DNA of 64,000 bases from Mesorhizobium sp. (lineage in GTDB: Bacteria; Pseudomonadota; Alphaproteobacteria; Rhizobiales; Rhizobiaceae): positions 62,001 to 126,000 of the forward strand of contig SAQG01000001.1 in the NCBI GenBank assembly GCA_004020315.1, in the 5' to 3' direction. A program made the position numbers and the translations under genes. The notes under the pieces were generated by a model that was not told where the DNA came from, searched no databases, and saw only the letters and a program-made list of their open reading frames with translations. This document shows positions 47,067 through 56,570 of this stretch, piece after piece; position 1 is the first letter of the stretch; each line of letters opens with the position of its first letter.

Positions 47067-47085
47067 TTTCTCGAAAGCTAACCCT
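47061..47085 (+). promoter_or_regulatory. tts box overlapping the nod-box end
   Basis: AATCAGTTTCTCGAAAGCTA followed by ACCCT is a near-perfect tts box (TCAG-TT-TCGAAAGCTAACCC) that starts inside the last six bases of the nod box and points toward ttsI. It may give positive autoregulation of ttsI by TtsI once NodD has started expression; this is inference. Confidence 0.85.
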
Positions 47086-47371
47086 ACCCTCTGTGGGAAT
47101 CGGGCTCTGGGCCGCGACGCTGCCTTGCGAGCGCAGGGGCTGCACGTAGGAGAGATGATGCAACGAGAAATCGCACGCGGGTTGCTGGCGTCGTGGGTTC
47201 GCCGACCGGCGTATTTGAGCCCGTCAGTTGGTCCTCACCCGCGCCTATTGCCACCGAGCGACTTGCATGTCCCTCCAACTCGGACCTGTTCCGAGAGATG
47301 CGACGAGTTGCGCGCCGTGTGCTCCGATCAGATGGCCGCCGGTGACGCGTCTCTCTTCGATAGGAGATGAA

Positions 47372-48058
47372 ATGCGAACGCTGCTCGTGGATCATCATGC
47401 GGATCTTGCGCGCGCCATGCGACTTGCGCTCGGGGATGGCGGCTTCGTCGTTGATGTCGTTGGTACTCTGGAACTGGCCTCGAGTGCATTTTCTTGCGCC
47501 AGCTATGAAATTCTCCTGCTGGAATTGGCTCTGCCAGATGGCGATGGCTTGGGTTGGCTGAGGCAGTTGAGGACCCACGGGCATTCAGTTCCTGCCGTCA
47601 TTATGAGCAGCCTTAACGATCTCGATAAGCGAATTGCGATCTTCAACGGTGGTGCGGACGACTTTCTGCTCAAACCCGTCTCTACCGATGAGCTTATCGC
47701 CAGAATGAGAGCCATTCTGCGCCGGGCGTCACAGATGACCGACCTGAGGCTCGTATTTGGCAATCTCAACTTCGATCCGGTCGCCCGGCAGGTTTTCGTT
47801 GCTGGGCACCCAATGATGATCGCACGTCGCGAACTCTGTATTCTAGAGCATCTGCTTAACCGGGCAGGCCGCATCGTGCCCCGTGCGCAGTTGGAAGATC
47901 ACCTCTATTCGTTCAACGACGACGTGTCTGCCAACGCGCTTGAAGTCGGAATCTATCGTTTACGTGGACATCTGACCAGATCAGGTGCAACGCCACGGAT
48001 CAAGACCATCCGTGGCATTGGCTACATTCTAGAATTGACTGACGCGTCATCCGCATAG
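47372..48058 (+). CDS. ttsI: T3SS transcriptional activator TtsI
   Basis: A 228-residue OmpR/PhoB-type response regulator: a receiver domain (1-115) and winged-helix DNA-binding domain (LNRAGRIVPRAQLEDHLYSF, NALEVGIYRLRGHLTRSG, IKTIRGIGYIL). At the phosphorylation position the usual Asp is Glu (EILLLELALPDGDG), a known TtsI trait thought to mimic the active state, and no histidine kinase is adjacent. The Lys of the receiver (LLKPVS) is kept. The ATG at 47372 follows AGGAG. TtsI binds tts boxes; six were found in this window. Confidence 0.95.
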   Translation: MRTLLVDHHADLARAMRLALGDGGFVVDVVGTLELASSAFSCASYEILLLELALPDGDGLGWLRQLRTHGHSVPAVIMSSLNDLDKRIAIFNGGADDFLLKPVSTDELIARMRAILRRASQMTDLRLVFGNLNFDPVARQVFVAGHPMMIARRELCILEHLLNRAGRIVPRAQLEDHLYSFNDDVSANALEVGIYRLRGHLTRSGATPRIKTIRGIGYILELTDASSA

Positions 48059-48084
48059 TTTGTCGAATCGAAAGAAGATCTATT

Positions 48085-49551
48085 TTGCTGATCCTTCAAC
48101 ATCCTTGCCCTGCGCTCAATTGGCGGGCGATCGCCATCAAGGTTCCGAGACCTGCAGTGCCCCGTTACCTGGGCCATCTCCTCTGCGCGCTTATTGTGAC
48201 TTTCCCACTTGGTGTCGCGGCGCAAAACAAGCAGGACAAAGGCGCGCCGCGTGCGGCTTCGAATAGCATCAATGCCACGCTGACCCTTTCCTCTTCGCTC
48301 GGGGAGACCGTTCATCTGCCCGCGCCAGCCACGACCATCTTTGTTGCTGACCCGACGATCGCGGATTTTCAGGCACCATCGAGCAAAACAATCTTCGTCT
48401 TTGGCAAGAAATCGGGGCGGACCAGCCTATTCGCCTTGGACGGCAACGGCGAGCCTCTCGCCGAATTGCGTATCGTTGTCACGCAACCGATCGGGGATTT
48501 ACGCGCCATGTTGCGGGAGCAGGTCGGCGACTATCCCATCCGCGTCAACTATACGCCGCGCGGCGCAATCCTTAGCGGGACGGCGCCCGACGCAGAGGTC
48601 GCCGACACCGCAAAAAGAGTCACTGAGCAATATCTGGGCGACGGAGCGCAAGTCGTCAACAACATCAAGGTCGCTGGATCCCTGCAAGTTAACCTCAGCG
48701 TGCGCGTAGCCGAAGTCTCACGCAGCGCCATGAAGTCACTTGGCGTCAACCTGTCCGCCTTCGGTCAAATCGGCAATTTCAAAGTGGGCGTTCTAAGCGG
48801 AAGCGGTGCAAGCGCTGGATCTGGTTCAACCCAGGGTGGCGGTACAGCAGAAATCGGATTCGACAACGGTGTCGTCAACGTCAGCGCGGTTCTCGACGCG
48901 CTCGCCAAGGAGCATATAGCTTCCGTCCTGGCTGAGCCGAACCTCACCGCTATGTCGGGTGAAAAAGCCAGCTTTCTAGCTGGCGGCGAATTTCCCATTC
49001 CTGTCCTGCAGGAAAACAGGCAGGTATCGGTTGAATTCCGTCACTTCGGCGTCAGTCTGGAATTTGTGCCGACAGTTCTCAGCAACAATCAAATCAACAT
49101 TCACGTAACGCCCGAAGTCAGTGAACTGTCGACGCAAGGTGCCGTGCAAATCAACGGAATTTCCGTGCCGGCAGTTTCCACGCGCCGAGCCGATACGGTC
49201 GTCGAACTCGCCAGTGGGCAGAGCTTCGCAATCGGCGGTCTAATCAGGCGGAACGTCAACAATGATGTCAGGGCCTTTCCCTGGCTCGGAGAAATGCCGA
49301 TCCTGGGACCGCTTTTTCGCTCGTCCTCGTTTCAAAAAGAGGAGTCAGAACTGGTCATTCTAGTTACGCCTTACATTGTAAGACCAGGCTCCAACCCAAA
49401 CCAGATGAGCGCACCTACGGAGCGGGCGGCACCGGCTTTGAACGGAGGGGGCGCTCCGACGAATTCCGTGGCAAGTCCCCCGCGAGACCGCGCTGCTATC
49501 CGTGCGGGCGCGCCAAGCGCCCAGGGCGGTCTCGGCTTCATCATCGAATAG
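48085..49551 (+). CDS. rhcC2: T3SS secretin pore subunit RhcC2
   Basis: A secretin-family protein of up to 488 residues. A signal segment (LGHLLCALIVTFPLGVAA) precedes SINATLTLSSSLGETVHLPA. A BON-like region (YPIRVNYTPRGAILSGTAPD) follows, then the secretin C-domain with VNVSAVLDALAKEHIASVLA, EPNLTAMSGEKASFLAGGEF, VGVSLEF-like and VTPEVSELS, and the C-terminal LGEMPILGPLFRSSSFQKEE. It complements RhcC1 encoded 11 kb away. The 48085 start is TTG; a GTG at 48157 just before the signal segment is an alternative. Only 26 bp separate it from ttsI. Confidence 0.9.
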   Translation: MLILQHPCPALNWRAIAIKVPRPAVPRYLGHLLCALIVTFPLGVAAQNKQDKGAPRAASNSINATLTLSSSLGETVHLPAPATTIFVADPTIADFQAPSSKTIFVFGKKSGRTSLFALDGNGEPLAELRIVVTQPIGDLRAMLREQVGDYPIRVNYTPRGAILSGTAPDAEVADTAKRVTEQYLGDGAQVVNNIKVAGSLQVNLSVRVAEVSRSAMKSLGVNLSAFGQIGNFKVGVLSGSGASAGSGSTQGGGTAEIGFDNGVVNVSAVLDALAKEHIASVLAEPNLTAMSGEKASFLAGGEFPIPVLQENRQVSVEFRHFGVSLEFVPTVLSNNQINIHVTPEVSELSTQGAVQINGISVPAVSTRRADTVVELASGQSFAIGGLIRRNVNNDVRAFPWLGEMPILGPLFRSSSFQKEESELVILVTPYIVRPGSNPNQMSAPTERAAPALNGGGAPTNSVASPPRDRAAIRAGAPSAQGGLGFIIE

Positions 49552-49560
49552 TGTCGTCCA

Positions 49561-50124
49561 ATGATGTTGCGTTTTATAGTCCTCTTTGTCGCTCTGGCAC
49601 CAAGCGTAAGTGGCTGCACAAGCACTACGCCAGTTGATGTCGAACCATCGGCATCAATGCTTGTCCGAGAGGAGACCACCCTCCTGACGTTGCAAAGCCT
49701 GCGCGCTTCCGAACGGCAGCGTTTGCGTGATTTCCTAAACAAGGCCAGTCGCGGCCGATTCGATGCCCTCCACCTCCTCATCAGCGGTTCGCCCCAGCTC
49801 AGCGCAGGGGTAGCCCATCAGGCCAGGCAGTTGGCAATCGAAGCAGACAACATTCAATTGCTCGATCAACACGACGCCGGCTCAGTGCGAATTGAGGCGA
49901 TTGTCTATCACGCCCGTCCGCCGGTCTGTCCCTCATATGGTGCCTTACCCAATGAAGAATCCTTCAAACAGCCGCTTGGTTGTTCGACAGGATTTAACCT
50001 GGCCGTGATGGTCAACGATCCGCGCGATCTGCTCGACAATCAGGCCGTCAAGTCCGGCGATGGCGATCGTGCTTCTGTACCAGTTGCCACTTACAGAACA
50101 TTCGGGACGGATAAAGGTGGCTGA
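49561..50124 (+). CDS. CpaD-like lipoprotein (y4xK-like)
   Basis: A 187-residue protein with a lipoprotein signal (LRFIVLFVALAPSVSGC). It resembles CpaD, the outer-membrane lipoprotein of tight-adherence pili, through RLRDFLNKASRGRFDALHLL and CPSYGALPNEESFKQPLGCS with NLAVMVNDPRDL at the end. In NGR234 y4xK follows rhcC2 in the same way. It begins 9 bp after the rhcC2 stop. It may help RhcC2 insertion in the outer membrane; that is inference. Two consecutive ATGs leave the first residue open. Confidence 0.85.
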   Translation: MMLRFIVLFVALAPSVSGCTSTTPVDVEPSASMLVREETTLLTLQSLRASERQRLRDFLNKASRGRFDALHLLISGSPQLSAGVAHQARQLAIEADNIQLLDQHDAGSVRIEAIVYHARPPVCPSYGALPNEESFKQPLGCSTGFNLAVMVNDPRDLLDNQAVKSGDGDRASVPVATYRTFGTDKGG

Positions 50125-50208
50125 TACCGGCCCTTATCTTGGCAGCACTCCTACCGGAGATTGAAAGCTTCCAATCTCGTCCTGATCTAAAATCAAAGGA
50201 ACCGCTGG

Positions 50209-52080
50209 ATGCAATATAGGCGCGATATCGCGGGCCTTAGGGCTGTTGCTGTACTTCCGGTCGTACTCTTTCATTTCGGAATTTCGGCGATCCCGGGTGG
50301 CTTTAGCGGGGTCGATATCTTCTTCGTCATCTCCGGCTACCTGATCAGCGGAAGCCTCTTGGATGACCTTGAACGCGGCCAATTTTCGATCGTCAACTTC
50401 TACTGGCGCCGTGCCCGGCGCATTCTGCCGGCTCTCGTCTTTGTGATGCTTCTCACCTGCATTGCCGCATTGTTCATTCTTCTGCCATCGGATCTGCGCG
50501 AATTCGGTCTTAGCATCATAGCTGCCTCGACCTTCTGGTCGAACGTTTTTTTCTGGAAAACGTCAAGTTACTTCTCGATCGATGCCGCGCTTCGACCACT
50601 GTTGCACACCTGGTCGCTTTCCGTAGAGGAGCAGTACTACATCTTCGCCCCAATCCTGATGTTCCTAATCTATCGCTACATCGGGAAGCGCTGGCTGACG
50701 ACACTTCTTCCGATAATTCTCTGCAGCTTCGTAATGGCGGTGATGGCGACATCGCTGGCGCCCACCGCCGGATTCTATCTGCTGCCGACCCGAATCTGGG
50801 AACTCATGTTGGGCGCCCTGCTCATGCTCAAACGCCCCCCGCCGTTGGGCAACAGATTCCTGATGGAGTCGGTGGGGTTGGCCGGATTTGGCCTTCTCGC
50901 CATCGGGTTCTTCGCGCTTTCGGAGAGCGACCCGTTCCCAGGCTACAACGCCTTGTATCCATGCATCGGAACGGCCCTTCTGATCTATGTTGGCCAAAAT
51001 TCCCCCTCGACGGTCGCCAGCCGCATGCTCGAAATCCGGCCGCTGGTCTGGATTGGGCTCATCTCGTATTCTTTGTATCTTGTTCACTGGCCGCTCAATG
51101 CGTTCGCGCATTATCTTTCGTTCCAAAAACTCGATCCTTTGATGACCGGTGCGATGTTGGTAGCAAGCCTCGCATTGGCTGCATTCTCCTGGAAGTTTGT
51201 AGAGCAGCCGTTTCGACAGAAGAGGGCCTTCACCGCCCCGGGGCCTATCTTCGCCTTTTCAGCGCTCGCGATCGTTGTTCTTTGTGCCGGCGGAGCGGCG
51301 GGGGCGCTCGGCAACGGCTTTCCGCAACGGTTTCCGGACTATGTCCAGCGGGGCATTTCCGTCGGGGACTGGAGGAATGGCATCTGTTTCAACGAGGGCA
51401 CCAGCCGGATCGAAAGCTGGAATATGGAGGATTGCACGCGCACTCGCGGTTTTCCAACAACGGTTTTTTTGTGGGGCGACTCCTTCGCCGCGCACTATGT
51501 TTCCGGCCTGGGTGCTAACATAAATCGGTTGCAGGCGAACATCGTGGAATATACGTACGCCGGCTGCCCGCCGATACTCTCTTACTACTCTTACGCTCGT
51601 CTTGATTGTGTCCGGTTCAATCGCAAGGCCTTGGACATCATCTTGGAAGCGGACATCAAGACGGTTATCCTCAGCGGTAAATGGAGTGACTATGAGGTCA
51701 GAGGCTTCGACGGTCTTCAGCAAACAATCGATACGCTTCGTGCCCTGGGCGTGCGCGTGTTTGTCATCGGCCAGTCTCCGCAGTTCCCAACTGACGTCCG
51801 GAAAATTGCGTTCTTCGCCAAGCGCCAAAATCTGGACGATACGTCCTGGCCGATGGCGATGGACCCCGGCATCAACGAACGTGTGCGCTCATTTACCAAA
51901 GGCGCCACATTCATCGATCCGCTGAAATTCCTGTGCAGCGCAGGACGCTGCCCCTATTCCGACAGAGGAGAGTTTATGTATTTCGACTATGGTCATTTCT
52001 CTTCAGCCGGCGCCACACTGGCAATCTCGAAATACTGGCCGGCTTTTGGCAAAGACAATGCTCTTCCTAAGACGAAGTAG
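50209..52080 (+). CDS. Membrane O-acyltransferase with SGNH domain
   Basis: A 623-residue two-domain protein. Residues 1-350 are an acyltransferase-3 membrane domain with about ten hydrophobic segments and the motifs YRRDIAGLRAVAVLPVVLFH, FSGVDIFFVISGYLIS and LLHTWSLSVEEQYYIFAPIL. After a linker, residues about 415-610 form an SGNH-hydrolase-like domain (VFLWGDSFAAHYVSGL with GDS; DYGHFSSAGATL with the Asp-x-x-His end). Such proteins O-acetylate surface polysaccharides. It starts 84 bp after the CpaD-like gene with AAAGGA before the ATG, so it might be co-transcribed with the ttsI group. Confidence 0.9.
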   Translation: MQYRRDIAGLRAVAVLPVVLFHFGISAIPGGFSGVDIFFVISGYLISGSLLDDLERGQFSIVNFYWRRARRILPALVFVMLLTCIAALFILLPSDLREFGLSIIAASTFWSNVFFWKTSSYFSIDAALRPLLHTWSLSVEEQYYIFAPILMFLIYRYIGKRWLTTLLPIILCSFVMAVMATSLAPTAGFYLLPTRIWELMLGALLMLKRPPPLGNRFLMESVGLAGFGLLAIGFFALSESDPFPGYNALYPCIGTALLIYVGQNSPSTVASRMLEIRPLVWIGLISYSLYLVHWPLNAFAHYLSFQKLDPLMTGAMLVASLALAAFSWKFVEQPFRQKRAFTAPGPIFAFSALAIVVLCAGGAAGALGNGFPQRFPDYVQRGISVGDWRNGICFNEGTSRIESWNMEDCTRTRGFPTTVFLWGDSFAAHYVSGLGANINRLQANIVEYTYAGCPPILSYYSYARLDCVRFNRKALDIILEADIKTVILSGKWSDYEVRGFDGLQQTIDTLRALGVRVFVIGQSPQFPTDVRKIAFFAKRQNLDDTSWPMAMDPGINERVRSFTKGATFIDPLKFLCSAGRCPYSDRGEFMYFDYGHFSSAGATLAISKYWPAFGKDNALPKTK

Positions 52081-52484
52081 CGGGTCAGACGGCTGACAAG
52101 CACCAGTGCGGGTCCCTGTGATTGCTCCTGCTTCGGCAGCAGCCGCGACGATGGAGCTGTTCAGGTTTAAGGCCACCCGATAGCGACCTAGGATGGGTGC
52201 TGCCACGCGGATCGGACTAAGCGTGCATTATCACGTAAATGTTGAGAGAATGAATGGCGCCGCGAAGGGCAATTCCAGCCATCCACAGCGACAGGCGTGT
52301 CGCGGTCCCGACATAGCAGTGGCACTTACCTGACACGGCCTCACACTGCCCTCTAAACGGCCCCGAATTTGAACTGACCACCCCTGGCCGGTTCATTGGG
52401 CAGGTCAAGGGCTAGGCTGTATTACACAGGGCTCACCCCTTTCAGTCTCAAGTTGGTACGATGGGCCGTGGACGGTCGATGCAG
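52081..52484. other. Intergenic, nothing recognised
   Basis: 400 bp with no supported ORF on either strand. Confidence 0.4.
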
Positions 52485-52569
52485 ACTTCAAGGATGGCGA
52501 AAGAAGCTCTCTATGCGTGCGTTGTCGAGGCAAGTGCCTTTGCCAGAGATGCTCGCGGCTGGAGAGATT
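52485..52569 (-). pseudogene. IS3-family transposase scrap
   Basis: On the minus strand the sequence reads SGKGTCLDNARIESFFRH, matching the conserved SRKGNCLDNAxxESFF block around the catalytic Glu of IS3-group transposases. Only some 25 codons survive, directly abutting the porin 3' end. Confidence 0.55.
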
Positions 52570-53709
52570 TCAAAATGAGCGTTGGAAGCGGAGAATGCCG
52601 CCGACGCTGTTCGGCTTGCTCGTGCCCTTGACGGTGGTAGGGTCGGCAGGGCCGACGCCAAAGTTGCCGTAGTGGTCGTAATCGACCTCGGCTGTGACCG
52701 TGAAGCCAGGAACGACCATATAGACGACGTTTGCAGCCAAACCAGAATTCTTGAGCTGATCACTCGAGACCTGAAAGTTGAACGAAGTTTTCTCGTCAAA
52801 CTCGTAGGTGGCGCCCGCCCAGAAAGCCCACTGGCCGTTCCAGATTTTGTACGAGCCGCGCACATGATTGGCGATTGCGCCGTTTGAGTCCTCGTTGAGA
52901 CTGCCATTGGAACCGTAGCCGAACAGTCCAAACAGCGACAGCTGGTTTGTGACAGCGACGTCGACACGGATCTTGCCGGCCAAAGCTTCGTAGTTGCTGT
53001 CATAAGCCGCGACGCCGGTGATCGAGCCCCAGCCTTGCGTGTATTTCAAGCCGGCGACAACGTGCGGAATATAGCTGTCGATAGTACCGGCTGAGCCCGA
53101 TCCTTGTTCGAGCGAAATCACGGTCGAAATGCCGTTGCCGGCGTCGAAGTAGTACTGAGCCACGTTGGTGTCGAAGCCGGCCGACCGAACGAGCATACTA
53201 TCGAGAACGTTGCCAGCGTAGCTTACAAACGTATCGAAGGCCGACCCGTCCTTGCCAACTCGCAGGCCCCCCAGCTCGACCCAGGCAGAAGCCAGTGCGA
53301 GGCCGCTGTTGAAACCATAGTTCTGAGGACTGTCACGCGAGTTAGCGCTATTGCCAAAATTCACGTGGGTTTCGGTATAGGTCGTCAACGCGCCGAGCTC
53401 GGTCTGCTGGCCGCTCCAAGTTTTGAACGTGAAGCGTGTGTTGTTTCGCCAAGTGCCTTGGTCCTCGCCAGTTCTCACATCCGAGGTTCTTGCGCTGTCA
53501 TACGATCGGACATCGCCCAGGCCGATATCATAACGGACATAGCCGCCGATGCGCAGGCAGGTCTCGGTGTTGGGAATATAGAAATACCCCGAGCCGAGGA
53601 CGTCGCAGATCTTGATGTACTCGGCCGGTTCCCGCTCGGCGCCAGCTGCTCGAACGACGGAGGCGGCGATCAGAGCAGTTAAGCCGAGAAGACGAATCTT
53701 GATGTACAT
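52570..53709 (-). CDS. Outer-membrane porin (Omp2/RopA-like)
   Basis: A 379-residue rhizobial porin with a signal peptide (MYIKIRLLGLTALIAASVVRAAGA). The family start EYIKICDVLGSGYFYIPNTE is followed by TCLRIGGYVRYDIGLG, beta strands throughout and a C-terminal aromatic residue (GGILRFQRSF). These trimeric channels admit small solutes. The start at 53709 has GGAG nine bases ahead; the upstream in-frame extension is non-coding. Expression may be specific to certain conditions, but no box was seen. Confidence 0.92.
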   Translation of the reverse strand: MYIKIRLLGLTALIAASVVRAAGAEREPAEYIKICDVLGSGYFYIPNTETCLRIGGYVRYDIGLGDVRSYDSARTSDVRTGEDQGTWRNNTRFTFKTWSGQQTELGALTTYTETHVNFGNSANSRDSPQNYGFNSGLALASAWVELGGLRVGKDGSAFDTFVSYAGNVLDSMLVRSAGFDTNVAQYYFDAGNGISTVISLEQGSGSAGTIDSYIPHVVAGLKYTQGWGSITGVAAYDSNYEALAGKIRVDVAVTNQLSLFGLFGYGSNGSLNEDSNGAIANHVRGSYKIWNGQWAFWAGATYEFDEKTSFNFQVSSDQLKNSGLAANVVYMVVPGFTVTAEVDYDHYGNFGVGPADPTTVKGTSKPNSVGGILRFQRSF

Positions 53710-54334
53710 GTCTAGATCTCCATGAAGGAATAAAAAGGATAGAGGCGTAAGAGCAAGCTTTACTCTAAATTTTGTGCGTGTTGTCTCCAATTTGTGGACG
53801 TAAAAGCGCTTGACATGGGAGGTTATCCAGCGTAAAAGCCACATGTACTTAGAATAGTGTTTTCTTCTAGGAGATTCATTATCGTTTATATGTGAAACAC
53901 TCCGGTCAGACCGCTGCAGCCTCGGAATAGAGCAGCAAGCGACATGCCAACCTGAAGCGTAGATGCGGCCGACACCAAAATTGGGCCGACGCGCCTTCGT
54001 CTCGCTGGAATCACTTTTTTTGAGGGTCACTGCGAAAAGCAATGTGCGACACGGTTCGCCATGTTCGATATGTGACAGTCTCGTTTAACAGCGACGGCTT
54101 CCCGTCTGACCGCAACGGAGGCCGCTTCATGCGCTACCGAGAAGGATTACTGCGCGCGTGCGGTCCGCAAGGGCTGCGCCAGGAACAGAGGGCGTCCACG
54201 TCCGATGTGTCGCATGGTGGCCGAAGCACCTTTTCGCCGCTGTAAGTTCGCCGTGCAGGTACATTGCGCGGCCGATAGCGAGAAGGGATCGCACCCTGAA
54301 ACGGTTGCCTAGGGCTCGCCTCGAGTAATTGGCG
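53710..54334. other. Porin upstream region and spacer
   Basis: 625 bp. The part near 53710-53900 is AT-richer than its surroundings, as expected for the porin promoter. No gene was recognised in the rest. Confidence 0.4.
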
Positions 54335-54748
54335 ATGAACAGCATTCTCGAGAACTTAGTCTCGACGGAAAGAGCAACGAAAGGAAGCCGCTTGGACGAG
54401 CACGATCCGAAGGAAGAACTGATCGAGACCATTTTCCGCAACGGCACAATCACTGCCGTGGGTATCCTGCTTGCCTTTTCGCTCGGCTTCCTCACTCATT
54501 GGGCGGCGAACCCCTTGCCATGGCAACTCTACGATCTGTTCGCCGTAGTGCCGATCCTGCTCGGCATCGCACTGCAGATGAGAGCGCTGTCCATGCTGCT
54601 CGACATGAGTTCCTTGCGCCGCCCCATCTACGAACGCGCCAATCGCATTTTCATGGTCGGCCTCATCCAGACCGCGTGTGGCGTCGGGATGGCGATCTTG
54701 GTCGATCTTTTCGGGATATCGGTAGGGGGCACGCTGCCCGGCGCTTGA
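54335..54748 (+). CDS. Small integral membrane protein of unknown function
   Basis: A 137-residue protein with a hydrophilic N-terminus of about 35 residues and three hydrophobic segments (GTITAVGILLAFSLGFLTHW, DLFAVVPILLGIALQMRALS, IFMVGLIQTACGVGMAILVD). I do not recognise the family. The ATG at 54335 is chosen over a TTG six bases upstream. It could be a regulatory or transport accessory protein, but neither neighbour helps. Confidence 0.6.
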   Translation: MNSILENLVSTERATKGSRLDEHDPKEELIETIFRNGTITAVGILLAFSLGFLTHWAANPLPWQLYDLFAVVPILLGIALQMRALSMLLDMSSLRRPIYERANRIFMVGLIQTACGVGMAILVDLFGISVGGTLPGA

Positions 54749-55211
54749 CGACAAGCCACACCGCCGCTCATCGCTCGAAGCGACGTCAAGCTGGGGAGCC
54801 TTGTGCACCCCCTAGCGGCGCCTTCCTTTCATCAAATGAGCGGACGTCAGCTTTAGAGCGTCTCGGTGGCTAAAGCCGGTATGGTTTTTCGGCCGGCAGG
54901 GAAGGCCGCTGGCTGGACCTGGATGGCGTCTGAACGAGGCTTGACAGGTGCGTTGCGACGTTTGGCGTCGGACATGAATTTCGCATTGCAAAGTTCTTCC
55001 GCAGACGCCTCAAGCACACTGCATCGGCGTCACGTACTCAAACGTTGAATGCGGCACCGCACCATCACCTCAGGCGGACCATGGCACGCGCGCTCGGTTG
55101 ATATCGTCCTGTCCAAGCGAGACTGCGACATCGCCGCCTCCGCCTTGAAAACGCGGAGAAAGCGGGACGCACTGACTTAGGTCAGAGACAGGACGAGCGC
55201 GCAACGAAAGA
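54749..55211. other. Upstream region of hemN-like gene
   Basis: 460 bp without a supported gene. No FNR/FixK box or sigma-54 promoter good enough to report was found. Confidence 0.4.
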
Positions 55212-56570
55212 ATGATGGATCAGCGACGTGGGACGACAGCTCCTTGCACCTCAATCCTGACAAAGTACCGGGACCCCCGGCCGCCTTGGTATACCATCTA
55301 TCCGACTGTGCCAGACTTCTCTGCGGCGGTTGGTGCTGACGATTATGAGGAATGGCTGGGGGGCCTCCCGGCCGACGAATCGGTGTCGCTCTATTTCCAC
55401 ATTCCGTTTTGCCGATCCATGTGCTGGTATTGCGGCTTCCCTACCGCCGTCACCCGTCGCAACGGCCCGATCCTTAATTATTTGGCGGTGCTGCGTCAGG
55501 AGATCAGTTTGGTGTCGGAGCAAGTTCGGCAAGGGCTGCCGGTGAGCGATGTGCATTTCGGCGGCGGAACGCCTCACCTTATCGGGCCAGCCGAGCACTT
55601 GGCGCTGATGGAATTTCTACGCCGCCACTTCGCTTTCAGCAAAACTGCTGCGATCGCCGTGGAGATCGATCCCCGAACGTTCACACCGGAAATGGCCGAA
55701 CCCTTGGCAGCTACCGGTGTCAACCGCGCGAGCATCGGCGTGCAGAGCTTTGATCCCGATGTGCAAAAGGCGATCAATCGGATCCAGAGTAAGGTGCAGA
55801 CGGCCGCTGCCGTCGAAAATCTCCGCCGGCATGGCGTTGGCCATATCAACTTCGATCTCATCTTCGGTCTCCCGAAACAGACTGTGCAGTCCTGCATCCA
55901 GACCGCGATGGCTGCGGTCGCCATGCGCCCCAACCGGTTTGCGGTGTTCGGCTACGCGCATATTCCTTCCGTGATAAAGAATCAGCGCCTAATCGAGCAG
56001 GCAGGTCTACCGGACGGCGATGTTCGCGCCGAACAGGCTGCAGCTGTCGCCGAGACACTGGTTGGCGCCGGCTACCGGGAGATCGGGCTCGATCATTTCG
56101 CTCTGCCGGACGACGAACTCGCGCTAGCGCAGAAGACCGGGCGCCTGCGGCGTAATTCGCTGGGATACTCGGCCGATACTTGCAAAACCGTGATCGGCTT
56201 CGGCGCGTCGGCTATTGGCCGAGTCGGCGAGGGGTACGTTCAGAACGAAGTAACACGGGATTCTTACGCCCGGCACATCGCAAGTGGACGTCTGGCGACA
56301 TCAAAGGGCCACCGGCTGACCGACGATGACCGGGTGCGCGCAGCAATCATCGAGCGACTGATGTGCGATTTGGAGGCCGACGTGCCGACCATCTGTGCCG
56401 CCCACGAAATCGAACCAGCTCGTTTTCTCGATTCAGTTGAGCGTTTGGTGACGCTGGCTGAGGAGGGGATCGTGGACGTCGAAAACGGCTTCATCCGCGT
56501 GCGGCCGGAGCACCGCTTTGTTGTTCGCGCCGTTGCTGCTGCATTCGATGCTTTTCTCGCGAATCGATGA
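55212..56570 (+). CDS. hemN: Oxygen-independent coproporphyrinogen III oxidase-like radical SAM enzyme
   Basis: A 452-residue HemN-type protein. The radical-SAM cluster motif is CRSMCWYC in PFCRSMCWYCGFPTAVTRRN. Other blocks are VHFGGGTPHLIGPAEHLALM, EIDPRTFTPEM, RASIGVQSFDPDVQKAINRI, HINFDLIFGLPKQT and a C-terminal HemN domain (IERLMCDLEADV). HemN makes protoporphyrinogen precursors without oxygen, useful for heme in low-oxygen nodules. One difference from E. coli HemN is PRPPWYTIYPTVPDFSAAVG, but the Tyr near the N-terminus is kept. Intact and monocistronic. Confidence 0.88.
   Translation: MMDQRRGTTAPCTSILTKYRDPRPPWYTIYPTVPDFSAAVGADDYEEWLGGLPADESVSLYFHIPFCRSMCWYCGFPTAVTRRNGPILNYLAVLRQEISLVSEQVRQGLPVSDVHFGGGTPHLIGPAEHLALMEFLRRHFAFSKTAAIAVEIDPRTFTPEMAEPLAATGVNRASIGVQSFDPDVQKAINRIQSKVQTAAAVENLRRHGVGHINFDLIFGLPKQTVQSCIQTAMAAVAMRPNRFAVFGYAHIPSVIKNQRLIEQAGLPDGDVRAEQAAAVAETLVGAGYREIGLDHFALPDDELALAQKTGRLRRNSLGYSADTCKTVIGFGASAIGRVGEGYVQNEVTRDSYARHIASGRLATSKGHRLTDDDRVRAAIIERLMCDLEADVPTICAAHEIEPARFLDSVERLVTLAEEGIVDVENGFIRVRPEHRFVVRAVAAAFDAFLANR

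Noticed and set aside
55082..55105. Sigma-54-like TGGCACG upstream of hemN
   Set aside because: The -12 element does not read GC at the required spacing and no NifA site was found nearby.
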